Assembly: GCF_000172975.1 (NCBI RefSeq)
Contig: NZ_ABTR02000001.1
Coordinates: 310,001-374,000 of the forward strand
Length of the DNA: 64,000 bases
Reading direction: 5' to 3'
From: Dethiosulfovibrio peptidovorans DSM 11002
GTDB lineage: Bacteria; Synergistota; Synergistia; Synergistales; Dethiosulfovibrionaceae
Shown here: in pieces, positions 27,315-34,855 of the stretch
How the letters are laid out: each line of letters begins with the position of its first letter
Numbering within the stretch: position 1 is the first letter of the stretch
Position numbers and translations under genes: made by a program
The notes under the pieces: generated by a model
What the model saw: only the letters and a program-made list of their open reading frames with translations
What the model was told of the DNA's origin: nothing
The model's database searches: none

Positions 27315-27958
27315 TACTTCACCTCCAAAACGACTTCCGCCTCGGCGATGTCCGACCGCCTGGGCCTCGATGTCACCGCTATCATGGGATCTCCGCCGGA
27401 GGAGCCCTCGACCGGCAGGAAAACCGACCATATCGGCAGGTATCCGACCCATCCGTAGACCACTCCGCCAGATGGATGTATCGACACCGGAATCTCTCTG
27501 GTAGTCCGGGCCACGCCGTTCACATCCGCCCAGGGCCTTATCATGTGGGCCGACGCCGGAAGCCCCGACACCCAGGCGGGAACGCCCGAGAGATCCACCG
27601 ACGCCGCCTCGCCTCTGGAAAGGACGGCGGAGAGTTCCGAGGTCCATCTCATGGCCCCAGAGACGCAAAGGTCCTCCCAGTCGCAGAGTCGTCCGGTCTC
27701 TCCGAATACCGGACGGTCCACCACCCACCGAGGCGATACGCTGGCGTCCGCCTCCACGGGGCACAACATCCAGCGGAACGGACGGAAAACCTGCATATCC
27801 TCCGATCGCAGACCCCTAAAGGACACGTCCAACCTGGTCAGCTTACCGGCATTCGTGAGAGGTTCGAATCGAAACGCCGGACGACACAAACCGACCCTGC
27901 CGACCTGCAAAGTCTCCAGATACAACAAAATAGTCCGAGGCTCCACCTCCAGGGTCAA
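27314..27958 (-). CDS. Phage tail protein, 214 aa (possibly 3' part of a frameshifted gene)
   Basis: Starts with a TTG at 27958 that has only a distant AGGAG. It contains LEVEPRTILLYLETLQVGRV and later ASVSPRWVVDRP. The same frame is open upstream of the TTG for about 25 codons and reads RRRWANVTRQETHDVL, while the overlapping frame 27843-28091 begins with a good start site; a single +1 shift would join them into one 258-residue protein. Tail-tip accessory by position. Confidence 0.5.
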   Translation of the reverse strand: MTLEVEPRTILLYLETLQVGRVGLCRPAFRFEPLTNAGKLTRLDVSFRGLRSEDMQVFRPFRWMLCPVEADASVSPRWVVDRPVFGETGRLCDWEDLCVSGAMRWTSELSAVLSRGEAASVDLSGVPAWVSGLPASAHMIRPWADVNGVARTTREIPVSIHPSGGVVYGWVGYLPIWSVFLPVEGSSGGDPMIAVTSRPRRSDIAEAEVVLEVK

Positions 27959-28091
27959 AACATCGTGAGTCTCCTGCCTCGTAACGTTGGCCCACCGCCG
28001 TCTCTGGCTCTCCGTTCAGGCTGACAGCCAGGCAGAGAGGCGGTTCCCCGCCGCAAAGATGCAGACTTGCCCAGCAGGATACGCTATCCAT
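27843..28091 (-). CDS. Short tail-region frame, probable 5' part of the next gene
   Basis: The ATG at 28089-28091 has GGGGGAG in front and overlaps the end of the 120-aa gene region. The first 30 codons (MDSVSCWASLHLCGGEPPLC) look like a real N-terminus; the later part overlaps the 214-aa gene out of frame and has no gene-like composition. 28091 to 27314 is 778 bases, that is 259 codons plus one base, so one extra base or a +1 frameshift would fuse them. Confidence 0.4.
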   Translation of the reverse strand: MDSVSCWASLHLCGGEPPLCLAVSLNGEPETAVGQRYEAGDSRCFDPGGGASDYFVVSGDFAGRQGRFVSSGVSIRTSHECR

Positions 28092-28094
28092 GGG

Positions 28095-28457
28095 CTACTC
28101 CCCCGCCATAGGTTCGTCTATATCCAGGCTTCCATCGTAGGCCCTGGTGGACAAAGCCTGTATCTCGTAGGACCGACCGTCGAAAAACTCCCCGTCGACT
28201 GCCCTTATCCGGTGAAGCCCCGACAGCTTTATCTGCTCCACCACGTACTCTATTCCCTGATGGGAGAAGACCTCGCCGACCGTGAAAAATCCCGCAGGGT
28301 GAGAGGTGAAATGCCCCTGAAAGGTGGCCCTGAAACGGACCCTGCCGCCGGGGCGACGGACGAAAACAGTCTCCCCCGAGGCTGTGACCACCATCTCGCC
28401 GTGGGGGATCTCCTCGATATCCGTAAGTTCGTAGTTGGCCACCGGGTCGTAGCTCAT
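28095..28457 (-). CDS. Phage tail hypothetical protein, 120 aa
   Basis: ATG with GAGGAGGGTGG in front. Beta-rich small protein (GEMVVTASGETVFVRRPGG, HQGIEYVVEQIKLSG). It lies directly downstream of the tape measure gene, where distal tail or tape-measure-associated proteins are encoded in siphoviruses. No family recognised. Confidence 0.6.
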   Translation of the reverse strand: MSYDPVANYELTDIEEIPHGEMVVTASGETVFVRRPGGRVRFRATFQGHFTSHPAGFFTVGEVFSHQGIEYVVEQIKLSGLHRIRAVDGEFFDGRSYEIQALSTRAYDGSLDIDEPMAGE

Positions 28458-28470
28458 GGGACCACCCTCC

Positions 28471-31098
28471 TCAGTACCCCAGATCGAAGGACTTGACTAT
28501 CCCCCGGCCGATCTCCCGACCGGTCTTGTCCGCATCCTCCGGACGTTTTACGTTGACCGTGCCTATCTGTATCGATATAGGGGCGGACACCTTGTTGACC
28601 GTCCCGCCGAATTCGCCCTTACCGGAGAACTTCGGCATCCTGCTTTGAACCCCCAGGTTGGAAAGCTCCAGCTTGGCGTGGTAGGCTTTCAGATCTCCCA
28701 TCAAGGCGGAGCTGAATTTCATACCGGCATATTCTTTTTCTATCTGATCTCCGGTTTTTTTGACGAGCTCGTCCGTCTTCTTCTGAATGAGCTTCATGGC
28801 CTCTGTCAGAGCGGGACCTTTTATAAAGCCGTCCTGAATGGCCCCGGTCAGAATCTTTACGATGGAATCCTGCCCCTTGCCCATGGCCCCGGCTATGGAG
28901 GCCATAAGAGCGTCTCCCCCCTCCGTTCCCATCTTCTCCATGGCGGATACGAAGGCGGTGGCCATATAGGGATCCTCGTCGGCGAGAGACTTCTTTATCT
29001 CCTCTACCGCCTTCAATATGGAGTCTCTCATCACGGCATCGGCCTCTTCGGCGGAGACTCCCAATGTTTCCATCGCCTCTTTGCCGCCGGCTTTTATCTC
29101 CACTACACGCTTCTTAAGGTCCGAGATGGCTAAATCTATCTTTCTGATCGGCTTATCGCTAACCCACCTGGCTAGGAGATCGTCGGGGTTATCAAAAAGC
29201 TCTTCATCATCGAATAGACTAGCTAGAGAAAACGGGTCCTCTTCAAGCTTTTTCATATCATCCGATACGTTTTTGATCTTATCGTCCAAATCCTCGACGG
29301 CCTTGGAGGTCTCTTTTAGCGATACACTCGTCTTTTTGTTCTTCTCTATCCATTTCTGAATCGGTTCAGGCAGACTTTCGAGGGCCTCTTTATCTCCCTT
29401 CAAGGCCTCTTCGAACCCTTCCAGATCCTCCAGCCCCATATCCAGGCCTATATTCGCCCCGGCACCACCAAGAGCGAGCTTAAGCTCGTAGAACCAAGCT
29501 CCCTTGTACTTGATCAACGCCCGCATCTCGTTGCGAAAGTCCTTGGCCCAGCGAGACAGTCGTCCACTGTCTCCCAACTTATTAATCATCTCCGATAATG
29601 CCGCTCCGCTTTTTATAAGCCACTTAGCGATGGAAGTACCCTCGATAAAAGCCGCCACCTTGTTGAACTTCTCCATCATATCGGCCAAGTCGCCAAAAGA
29701 TCCCGCAAGGCTTAGAACTCCTCCGGCTATGGACAAAACCTTACCGGAGGCCCACCCGTATATTATGATCTTGGTCAGGCTGTCGGCGTGTTCTATCAGG
29801 AGCTCCCAGGGGATCATGTCGGCTATGGTCTTAAGCGATCGATAGATAGCCTTCAGCATTCTGCCGAAGGTCTCGCACTGATCGGTGAAGGAGGCGACAT
29901 CGACCTTCTCCAACGCCTCTTTGAACTCTTCCACTTGTATATTGCCTAACCCCAATCCTTCGAAGAAGGCATCAACCGAGCCCTTAAGCACCTGGTTTTC
30001 GTCCGCCCATTCGACGAGAACCTCCAGCAGTTCGGCAACGTGGGCGACATATCGAGACACCTCGTCTCCCAACGGCTCAAGGAGCTTGTCTTTCGCGGTA
30101 TTCCTAAGTGATTGAAGAGACTCTATCAACGTAGATGTTTCCTCGTCGGCCGTTTCGATCGCTCCCTCGGCCTTCGACAAGACCTCCACCAACGCTCCGA
30201 GCTCGAAGCGGTTCTCCCTGATAGCCGCCGCCATGTCCGGACCTGCATCGGCGCCGAAATACTTCACGGCCTTGTTTATGGCATCTCCTTCGGTGGTGGC
30301 GTTTTTTATGCTATTCGTAAGGTCCTTCCATCCCTGAACCAGGTTCCGGACACCGCTTCGGGTCATGTTGGTTATCGCCTGGCCAAGACCGGACAGGGCC
30401 TTTTCGGTGCTGACCCCTTCCTTCTCCCACTTGCCCAACAACCCGAGAGCCTCCTCCAGGGAGAAGCCCAGCTGCCTGAACTTGGTTCCATAGGTAACGG
30501 CCTTCTCCGCCAGGTTTTCTATGGAAGCCCCCGTCGATCTGGATGCAACGAACAGCGCATCCAACGCCTCGGTCTGTTTATCCGTCGAGATGGACCAGTC
30601 CCCGAAGAGCCTGGAACCCAGACGAACCGCGTTGTTGAGATCCACTCCGGTAACGTCCGACAGGGACAGATACTGCTGGGTCAGTTTCTCCAGAGCCTCA
30701 CCGGCGGCCCCGGTCGCCACCCGAACAGCCGCCAGAGCCTGGGCCACCTCTCCGTATCCGGACACCGGGTTTTCCCTGAAAAGCCTTCTGACGATGTCCT
30801 CGTATTCTTTCAGGGCCTCTTCGCCTTCTCCGGTTTTCTGGGCGACGACCGCCATGGCCTCCTCGAGGTCCTGGGCCACCGAGAAAGCGGCCAATCCGGT
30901 TCCCGCGGCGGCGGTTTTGGCCGCAAGGCCTACCGCCACAAGCCCCTTCATAGCCGGGTCGAAAACCTTCCCTACCGACTGGCCGTAGGTCTCCAGGCGG
31001 TGACCGTTCAGATAGAGGGTTTTCTGCAATCTGTCGAAGGCGCTCACGGCCTGATCTACACGAGCCCCTACGTTTATCTGTACGTCCCGCTTGGACAA
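28471..31098 (-). CDS. Tail tape measure protein (TP901 type)
   Basis: An 875-residue tape measure protein sets siphovirus tail length and fills the tail tube. The N-terminal third matches the TP901-type core (FDRLQKTLYLNGHRLETYG, then SVAQDLEEAMAVVAQKTGEGEEALKEYEDIVRRL, and STGASIENLAEKAVTYGTKF). Long helical regions and hydrophobic stretches follow near residue 45-70 and near 460 (SIAGGVLSLAGSF). The start is a TTG with GGAGGTGATC. A terminator of the BRO gene lies just upstream, so transcription of the tail genes must pass or restart there. Confidence 0.92.
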   Translation of the reverse strand: MSKRDVQINVGARVDQAVSAFDRLQKTLYLNGHRLETYGQSVGKVFDPAMKGLVAVGLAAKTAAAGTGLAAFSVAQDLEEAMAVVAQKTGEGEEALKEYEDIVRRLFRENPVSGYGEVAQALAAVRVATGAAGEALEKLTQQYLSLSDVTGVDLNNAVRLGSRLFGDWSISTDKQTEALDALFVASRSTGASIENLAEKAVTYGTKFRQLGFSLEEALGLLGKWEKEGVSTEKALSGLGQAITNMTRSGVRNLVQGWKDLTNSIKNATTEGDAINKAVKYFGADAGPDMAAAIRENRFELGALVEVLSKAEGAIETADEETSTLIESLQSLRNTAKDKLLEPLGDEVSRYVAHVAELLEVLVEWADENQVLKGSVDAFFEGLGLGNIQVEEFKEALEKVDVASFTDQCETFGRMLKAIYRSLKTIADMIPWELLIEHADSLTKIIIYGWASGKVLSIAGGVLSLAGSFGDLADMMEKFNKVAAFIEGTSIAKWLIKSGAALSEMINKLGDSGRLSRWAKDFRNEMRALIKYKGAWFYELKLALGGAGANIGLDMGLEDLEGFEEALKGDKEALESLPEPIQKWIEKNKKTSVSLKETSKAVEDLDDKIKNVSDDMKKLEEDPFSLASLFDDEELFDNPDDLLARWVSDKPIRKIDLAISDLKKRVVEIKAGGKEAMETLGVSAEEADAVMRDSILKAVEEIKKSLADEDPYMATAFVSAMEKMGTEGGDALMASIAGAMGKGQDSIVKILTGAIQDGFIKGPALTEAMKLIQKKTDELVKKTGDQIEKEYAGMKFSSALMGDLKAYHAKLELSNLGVQSRMPKFSGKGEFGGTVNKVSAPISIQIGTVNVKRPEDADKTGREIGRGIVKSFDLGY

Positions 31099-31120
31099 AA
31101 GATCACCTCCGGAGAGAAAT

Positions 31121-31146
31121 AAAAAAAGCCGCCCCTGAGGGACGAC
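31121..31146 (-). terminator. Terminator after BRO antirepressor gene
   Basis: An 8-bp stem with two G-U pairs (31128-31135 and 31139-31146) is followed on the minus strand by seven T. It lies between the BRO gene and the tape measure gene inside the late operon. Confidence 0.65.
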
Positions 31147-31168
31147 TTTAGTCAGTATTGGTTAAGCT

Positions 31169-32281
31169 CTACTCCACCATGGCCGTTATACCGAAGTGAT
31201 CCAGAAACCACTCCCTGCCTCTTTCGTTGTACACGAAGGTGTTGACCTCCTTGCTGGAATAACGGGACTTGCTTCTTATCCAGTAGCCGTATTCTCCGTC
31301 CTCCCCCGCCGGGCTCTTCAGATGATGGGACTTGGCCACCTTGCCCACCACCTGGGCGGAGACTCCACACTCCTTCCCTATGTCGGTGGCAGAGTACATC
31401 GGCTCGGCGGATCTGGGAAGCAGACGAGTCAGATCGACGTCTGTAACCAGCTCGCCGTACTTGGCCATAAAGACGGTCTTGGACTCTTTGGTCATGACGT
31501 CCTTGAAGGCGTCCATGCCCTTCAGGATCATCTTGGCCATTCGACAGTTGGCGTTCCGCTCCATGATGGCGAGACGTTTTTCCGCAAGCTCTTCCTTTCT
31601 GCCGTTCTTGGATGGATCGACGCCGGGAAGAGCGTAGCTTCCGGTTTTTCGTATGGTCGGCAGAAGCTCGTGGGTAAGCCAGCGTTTGAATCGTTTGGCC
31701 TCTGGCTTTCTGGATCTGAGGATAAGGGAGTAAAGACCAGGTTCGTTGATGACTTTCATTTCTCGAGATTGCCCACCTGACTTCAGTATTACTGAAGTCA
31801 GCTCATCCTCATCCAGACCACGTAAGGCCTCCGTAACATTACCAAGGCTTAATATATCACATACATCTTTTGCTACCCACCAAGGATTGCCGTCGATGAA
31901 TACCACCCTTACCACCATTCGCTCGAACTCGAACAACGTCACATCAGAATCACCAGCTACGGGATTAGCCTCCAGCACGTCTATCATCTCTTCTGCCTCC
32001 CTTCGGCTCTCTGCGGCACGAAAAAAATCGAAAGCGGACCTTATCTCGCCTTTCTCGTCGTTTCTTTCCATCACGGCGACGGTTTCCGATAGATCGACGG
32101 AACGCCCCTGTACCTCCATCCGATCGTGAGCTGTACGAAGCAGGGAGCTTTTCCGAAAAACAGATGCAAAACTTCGACGTAATGTGCCTCCCGAAGGTTC
32201 CCAACTACTCCCCTGAAGACACCAAATATACTCGAAAAAGAGGCTTCCTTCGCCATCTTTAAAGCCAAGAGAAACCTTCAC
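31169..32281 (-). CDS. BRO-family phage antirepressor
   Basis: A 370-residue protein with a BRO-N domain at about 115-215 (VVRVVFIDGNPWWVAKDVCDIL, LGNVTEALRGLDEDE, EPGLYSLILRSRKPEAKRFKRWLTHELLPTIRK). It has an unusual N-terminal extension of about 110 residues and a C-terminal region with a winged-helix-like KECGVSAQVVGKVAK segment resembling phage KilA/ANT C-terminal domains. Such antirepressors normally sit in the lysogeny region; here the gene is inside the tail operon, with its own terminator. GTG start with TAGGAGG. Probably a moron acquired as cargo. Confidence 0.85.
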   Translation of the reverse strand: MKVSLGFKDGEGSLFFEYIWCLQGSSWEPSGGTLRRSFASVFRKSSLLRTAHDRMEVQGRSVDLSETVAVMERNDEKGEIRSAFDFFRAAESRREAEEMIDVLEANPVAGDSDVTLFEFERMVVRVVFIDGNPWWVAKDVCDILSLGNVTEALRGLDEDELTSVILKSGGQSREMKVINEPGLYSLILRSRKPEAKRFKRWLTHELLPTIRKTGSYALPGVDPSKNGRKEELAEKRLAIMERNANCRMAKMILKGMDAFKDVMTKESKTVFMAKYGELVTDVDLTRLLPRSAEPMYSATDIGKECGVSAQVVGKVAKSHHLKSPAGEDGEYGYWIRSKSRYSSKEVNTFVYNERGREWFLDHFGITAMVE

Positions 32282-32328
32282 GATGTTTTCCTCCTACAAA
32301 GCCCAGGGAGATAGATATTACCCTCAAC

Positions 32329-32354
32329 AAAAAAGACCCCTCATCTGAGGGGCC
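32329..32354 (-). terminator. Terminator between membrane protein and BRO gene
   Basis: An 8-bp stem (32335-32342 and 32347-32354; GGCCCCTC arm on the minus strand with one mismatch) is followed by TTTTTT. It lies just after the 150-aa gene. Confidence 0.75.
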
Positions 32355-32356
32355 TT

Positions 32357-32809
32357 TCATTTCGCTATTTCAATTAGAGCTTTCCCAATCCTGGCCCATC
32401 CACCGGTAGCCATAAGGAAGGCAAATCCGGCAAGAACGAAGATCACAGAGGCGGCAACTCCCTGCCAAACACCGTACATAAAACCATGTGCCTTGTGGTT
32501 ACGGATGAAATCCGCCTCTTGTTTTCGTTTCGCCTCTTCCAGCTCTTGTCCTACGACCTCATCAAGAAATAGTTGAGCAAGCGCCGTCGCTTTATCCTTA
32601 TAAAACCCAACCTGGGAGTTGCTTTGAGATAGGTCTACAAACGGAGCCAAATCCTCGTCCGTAACGTCGGCACCTCCGTTTTTCGACTTTATCTTCGCTA
32701 TTTCCTCACGTTTTTGGTTTTTATATATCGAGTAGGCGATATGGCCGAGAATATCGTTCTCGTCCTTTACAAGCTTATCGTAGATAAAGTTGAACTGCTT
32801 GCGAGACAT
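32357..32809 (-). CDS. Small membrane protein of the tail-operon cassette
   Basis: 150 residues: a long charged helical N-terminal part (KDENDILGHIAYSIYKNQKREEIAKIKSK), then a conserved-looking middle, and one or two C-terminal transmembrane stretches (YGVWQGVAASVIFVLAGFAFLMA). Family not recognised. Together with the BRO gene and terminators it forms a separate transcription unit inside the tail operon, so a lysogenic-conversion or exclusion function is conceivable but not shown. Confidence 0.6.
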   Translation of the reverse strand: MSRKQFNFIYDKLVKDENDILGHIAYSIYKNQKREEIAKIKSKNGGADVTDEDLAPFVDLSQSNSQVGFYKDKATALAQLFLDEVVGQELEEAKRKQEADFIRNHKAHGFMYGVWQGVAASVIFVLAGFAFLMATGGWARIGKALIEIAK

Positions 32810-32814
32810 GCAAC

Positions 32815-32988
32815 CTATCTACTTTCCGAGCGATTCAATGCCTTGGACGCAGCTCTAAAAGCTCTGTCGATCTCCTCCTGCGTTTTTTCCGTCCTCACAG
32901 TAGGGCAAGACACAGGAGAAGCTCCAGAGCGGACACGCTCCGCAGCGAGTAAAACGACATTTCGGCTGAAACATGCTTTTCTCTTCAT
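32815..32988 (-). CDS. Small ORF, 57 aa
   Basis: The ATG at 32986-32988 follows GGGAGGAGAG, and the stop at 32815 lies 6 bp before the start of the 150-aa gene, so it looks like the first gene of that unit. Sequence begins MKRKACFSRNVVLLAAERV. An overlapping frame (ATG at 32974 to 32855) encodes a Cys-rich 39-residue peptide with CRFTRCGACPLWSF; it has a poorer ribosome binding site, but the Cys pattern is striking. Which frame is used is unclear. Confidence 0.4.
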   Translation of the reverse strand: MKRKACFSRNVVLLAAERVRSGASPVSCPTVRTEKTQEEIDRAFRAASKALNRSESR

Positions 32989-33056
32989 GGAACTCTCCTC
33001 CCTTCCGATGCCTACTAATTATACGATAGTGTCGTAGCATCGACAACATGCCACCC

Positions 33057-33254
33057 CTACATCCCCGCAACCCCATCCTTTACCAGGTCCTCTATCGTCC
33101 GTCGCTTTCCCTTCCCCGCTCTTCGTCGGGGTCCAGGATTTCCTGTGCGGCCTCGATAAAGCCCACGAACTGCCAGTAGGTTCAGCGATGGAACATGGTC
33201 TCCTCGTCTATTCCGAAGTTGTGCCTCATATGAAGGCAGAACTTCGGCCATGCC
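33057..33254 (-). pseudogene. Duplicated 3' fragment of the tail chaperone-like gene
   Basis: 198 bp about 97% identical to 34298-34496, the 3' end of the 185-aa tail gene including its stop codon. Relative to the intact copy it has a one-base deletion and a TGG-to-TGA change, so it cannot encode the protein. It and the intact copy bracket the PIN toxin-antitoxin cassette as direct repeats. Confidence 0.85.
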
Positions 33255-33274
33255 TCAAGCTGATAAGACTCAAA

Positions 33275-33302
33275 AAGCCGCCACCTTAACAGGCAGCGGC
33301 TT
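33275..33302 (-). terminator. Terminator after PIN toxin gene
   Basis: The stem AAGCCGC/GCGGCTT (33275-33281 and 33296-33302) is followed on the minus strand by TTT. It lies directly after the toxin stop codon region. Confidence 0.65.
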
Positions 33303-33304
33303 AC

Positions 33305-34048
33305 TCAATCTAGATCAGGTCCGTAACCAGCCCCCGCAAGAACCCCGACGAGAAGGGCTTCCACCAAAAGGCTCGGCCTATAAAGTTCAGTCAACTCAGC
33401 CCCCATATTCAAAGAGAGCGTCTTGGACCTTCCATCATCGAATGAGTCTTCCAAAACGGCAGAAAATCCGGCTTCGAATCTTCTTCTATCCAGGAAGGAA
33501 GCTTTAAGAAGCCAAGCGGTCTCTTGAATCAGTCTATTCACGGTAGGAACTATCTCAGACTCGGACGAGTATTCATCTATCTCGATTTTCCCGTTCATAG
33601 CTCCATTTATCATGTGGTGAGGTTTAAACCAAAGCTTGGGAGGCCTAAAAAAACGTATCTCATATTCATCCCAAACGGATATCATTTCCTTGTCCGACGT
33701 CACCAAGGGAGCGTTGAGTTTTTTCGACAAGGCCAAGGCGAAGCAGTCGGCAAAAGCCAGCGATTCTTTCCTCTCGAAAAACTTAGCCTTGAGACGTGCG
33801 ACATCCTTACACATGTCGCCATCCACGGCCTCATAAATCGTCACGCCGCACTTTCGCAGGTCAGCCGAAAACTCCTTAACCTTGGATTCGCCCTCCCGGC
33901 TCTTCATAAGGTCATAAAGCACTTCGCACCAATTTACGGCATGTATAACGCAATCGTTGTTCGTCAATATCTCGGCTACGCGATCGGAACCCCTTTCGCC
34001 TCTAAAAAAGGCTATTAACGAGCAGGCATCCAGAACATAATCTACCAT
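33305..34048 (-). CDS. PIN-domain toxin with C-terminal extension
   Basis: A 247-residue protein. The first 135 residues are a PIN ribonuclease domain with the acidic residues in VLDACSLIAF (Asp7), NWCEVLYD, LAFADCFALA and VTSDKE. A C-terminal extension of about 110 residues (KPHHMINGAMNGKIEIDEYSS onward) is not a known PIN partner domain to me. The start ATG overlaps the small upstream gene's stop by seven bases, a typical antitoxin-toxin coupling. It most likely encodes a VapC-like RNase toxin, sitting in a cassette between duplicated tail-gene ends. Confidence 0.8.
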   Translation of the reverse strand: MVDYVLDACSLIAFFRGERGSDRVAEILTNNDCVIHAVNWCEVLYDLMKSREGESKVKEFSADLRKCGVTIYEAVDGDMCKDVARLKAKFFERKESLAFADCFALALSKKLNAPLVTSDKEMISVWDEYEIRFFRPPKLWFKPHHMINGAMNGKIEIDEYSSESEIVPTVNRLIQETAWLLKASFLDRRRFEAGFSAVLEDSFDDGRSKTLSLNMGAELTELYRPSLLVEALLVGVLAGAGYGPDLD

Positions 34049-34209
34049 TTCTCCTTCGCAGCTCTTTTTTCTTCAAGAAACTTATCGGAACTGCTCAGCA
34101 ACTTGCTGTACTTACCACAGATCTCATTGATCGCACGTTTAGAATCTTGGGTTTTACGACGAACCTCTTTCTCTTCCATACGTCGTCCCGTTCCTATTTC
34201 ACAACGCAT
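34042..34209 (-). CDS. Putative antitoxin, 55 aa
   Basis: A short charged protein (MRCEIGTGRRMEEKEVRRKTQ, ending KFLEEKRAAKEKW) with ribosome binding site AGGAGGGATCC and a stop overlapping the PIN gene start. The position and size fit a VapB-like antitoxin. No ribbon-helix-helix or AbrB motif is visible, so it may neutralise by direct helix binding. The assignment is by context. Confidence 0.6.
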   Translation of the reverse strand: MRCEIGTGRRMEEKEVRRKTQDSKRAINEICGKYSKLLSSSDKFLEEKRAAKEKW

Positions 34210-34297
34210 CAGGATCCCTCCTCACGTTTCAAGCGACTTTTTAGGATACCTGCTCTAGCCTGATTATAACATCGGAGCGTACACAAGACTCCTTAAA

Positions 34298-34496
34298 CTA
34301 CATCCCCGAAACCCCATCCTTTACCAGGTCCTCTATCGTCCGTCGCTTTCCCTTGCCCCGCTCGTCGTCGGGGTCCAGGATTTCCTGTGCGGCCTCGATA
34401 AAGCCCACGAACTGCCAGTAGGTCCAGCGGTGGAACATGGTCTCCTCGTCTATTCCGAAGTTGCGCCTCATATGAAGGCAGAACTTCGGCCATGCC
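34298..34496 (-). repeat. Direct repeat at 3' end of tail gene (intact copy)
   Basis: 199 bp matched by 33057-33254 with six differences, one of them a single-base deletion. The match starts exactly at the stop codon. The 1.04 kb between the copies holds the PIN toxin-antitoxin pair. Confidence 0.9.
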
Positions 34497-34855
34497 AGAG
34501 GATCCCCCTCCGAGTCATCCGCTCCGTCCTCGCCGTGGGTCTTGAGATCCTCCAATATATCCGGCACCTTGTTGACCTCCCAGACTATGGCCAATAGACC
34601 GGACTTCACATCGGCATCCTCCGCCGGAATGGAATCCGCCGTGGGGAAGGCATCCATCAATATAGGGTCCAGAACCCTCCGTTCTGCAAGCAAGGCATCC
34701 ATGGCCTCTCTGCCGTCTTCGGGAATCTCGCCGTCGCACAGCTCCCTTATGGACACGACGAGGGCGGAAACGTCCGCCCTCGTCAGATACCGCAGTTTAT
34801 GAGGCCGCCCGCCTATGGTAACGACCAACCGGGCAGGCTCGGGAAAATGGCGCAT
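34298..34855 (-). CDS. Tail assembly chaperone-like protein
   Basis: A 185-residue protein just after the major tail protein and before the tape measure region, the usual place of gpG-type tail assembly chaperones. It has FGIDEETMFHRWTYWQFVGFIEAAQEIL near the C-terminus. The ATG at 34853-34855 overlaps the previous stop (TGATG); a GTG one codon upstream is also possible. No obvious slippery sequence or second T-frame is seen, so the usual G/GT frameshift may be missing. Its last 199 bp are duplicated at 33057-33254. Confidence 0.6.
   Translation of the reverse strand: MRHFPEPARLVVTIGGRPHKLRYLTRADVSALVVSIRELCDGEIPEDGREAMDALLAERRVLDPILMDAFPTADSIPAEDADVKSGLLAIVWEVNKVPDILEDLKTHGEDGADDSEGDPLAWPKFCLHMRRNFGIDEETMFHRWTYWQFVGFIEAAQEILDPDDERGKGKRRTIEDLVKDGVSGM

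Noticed and set aside
27315-27764. 150-residue N-terminal extension of the hub-like tail gene
   Set aside because: Arg/Gly-rich shadow of the overlapping gene; a coupled GTG with a good ribosome binding site starts the real gene.
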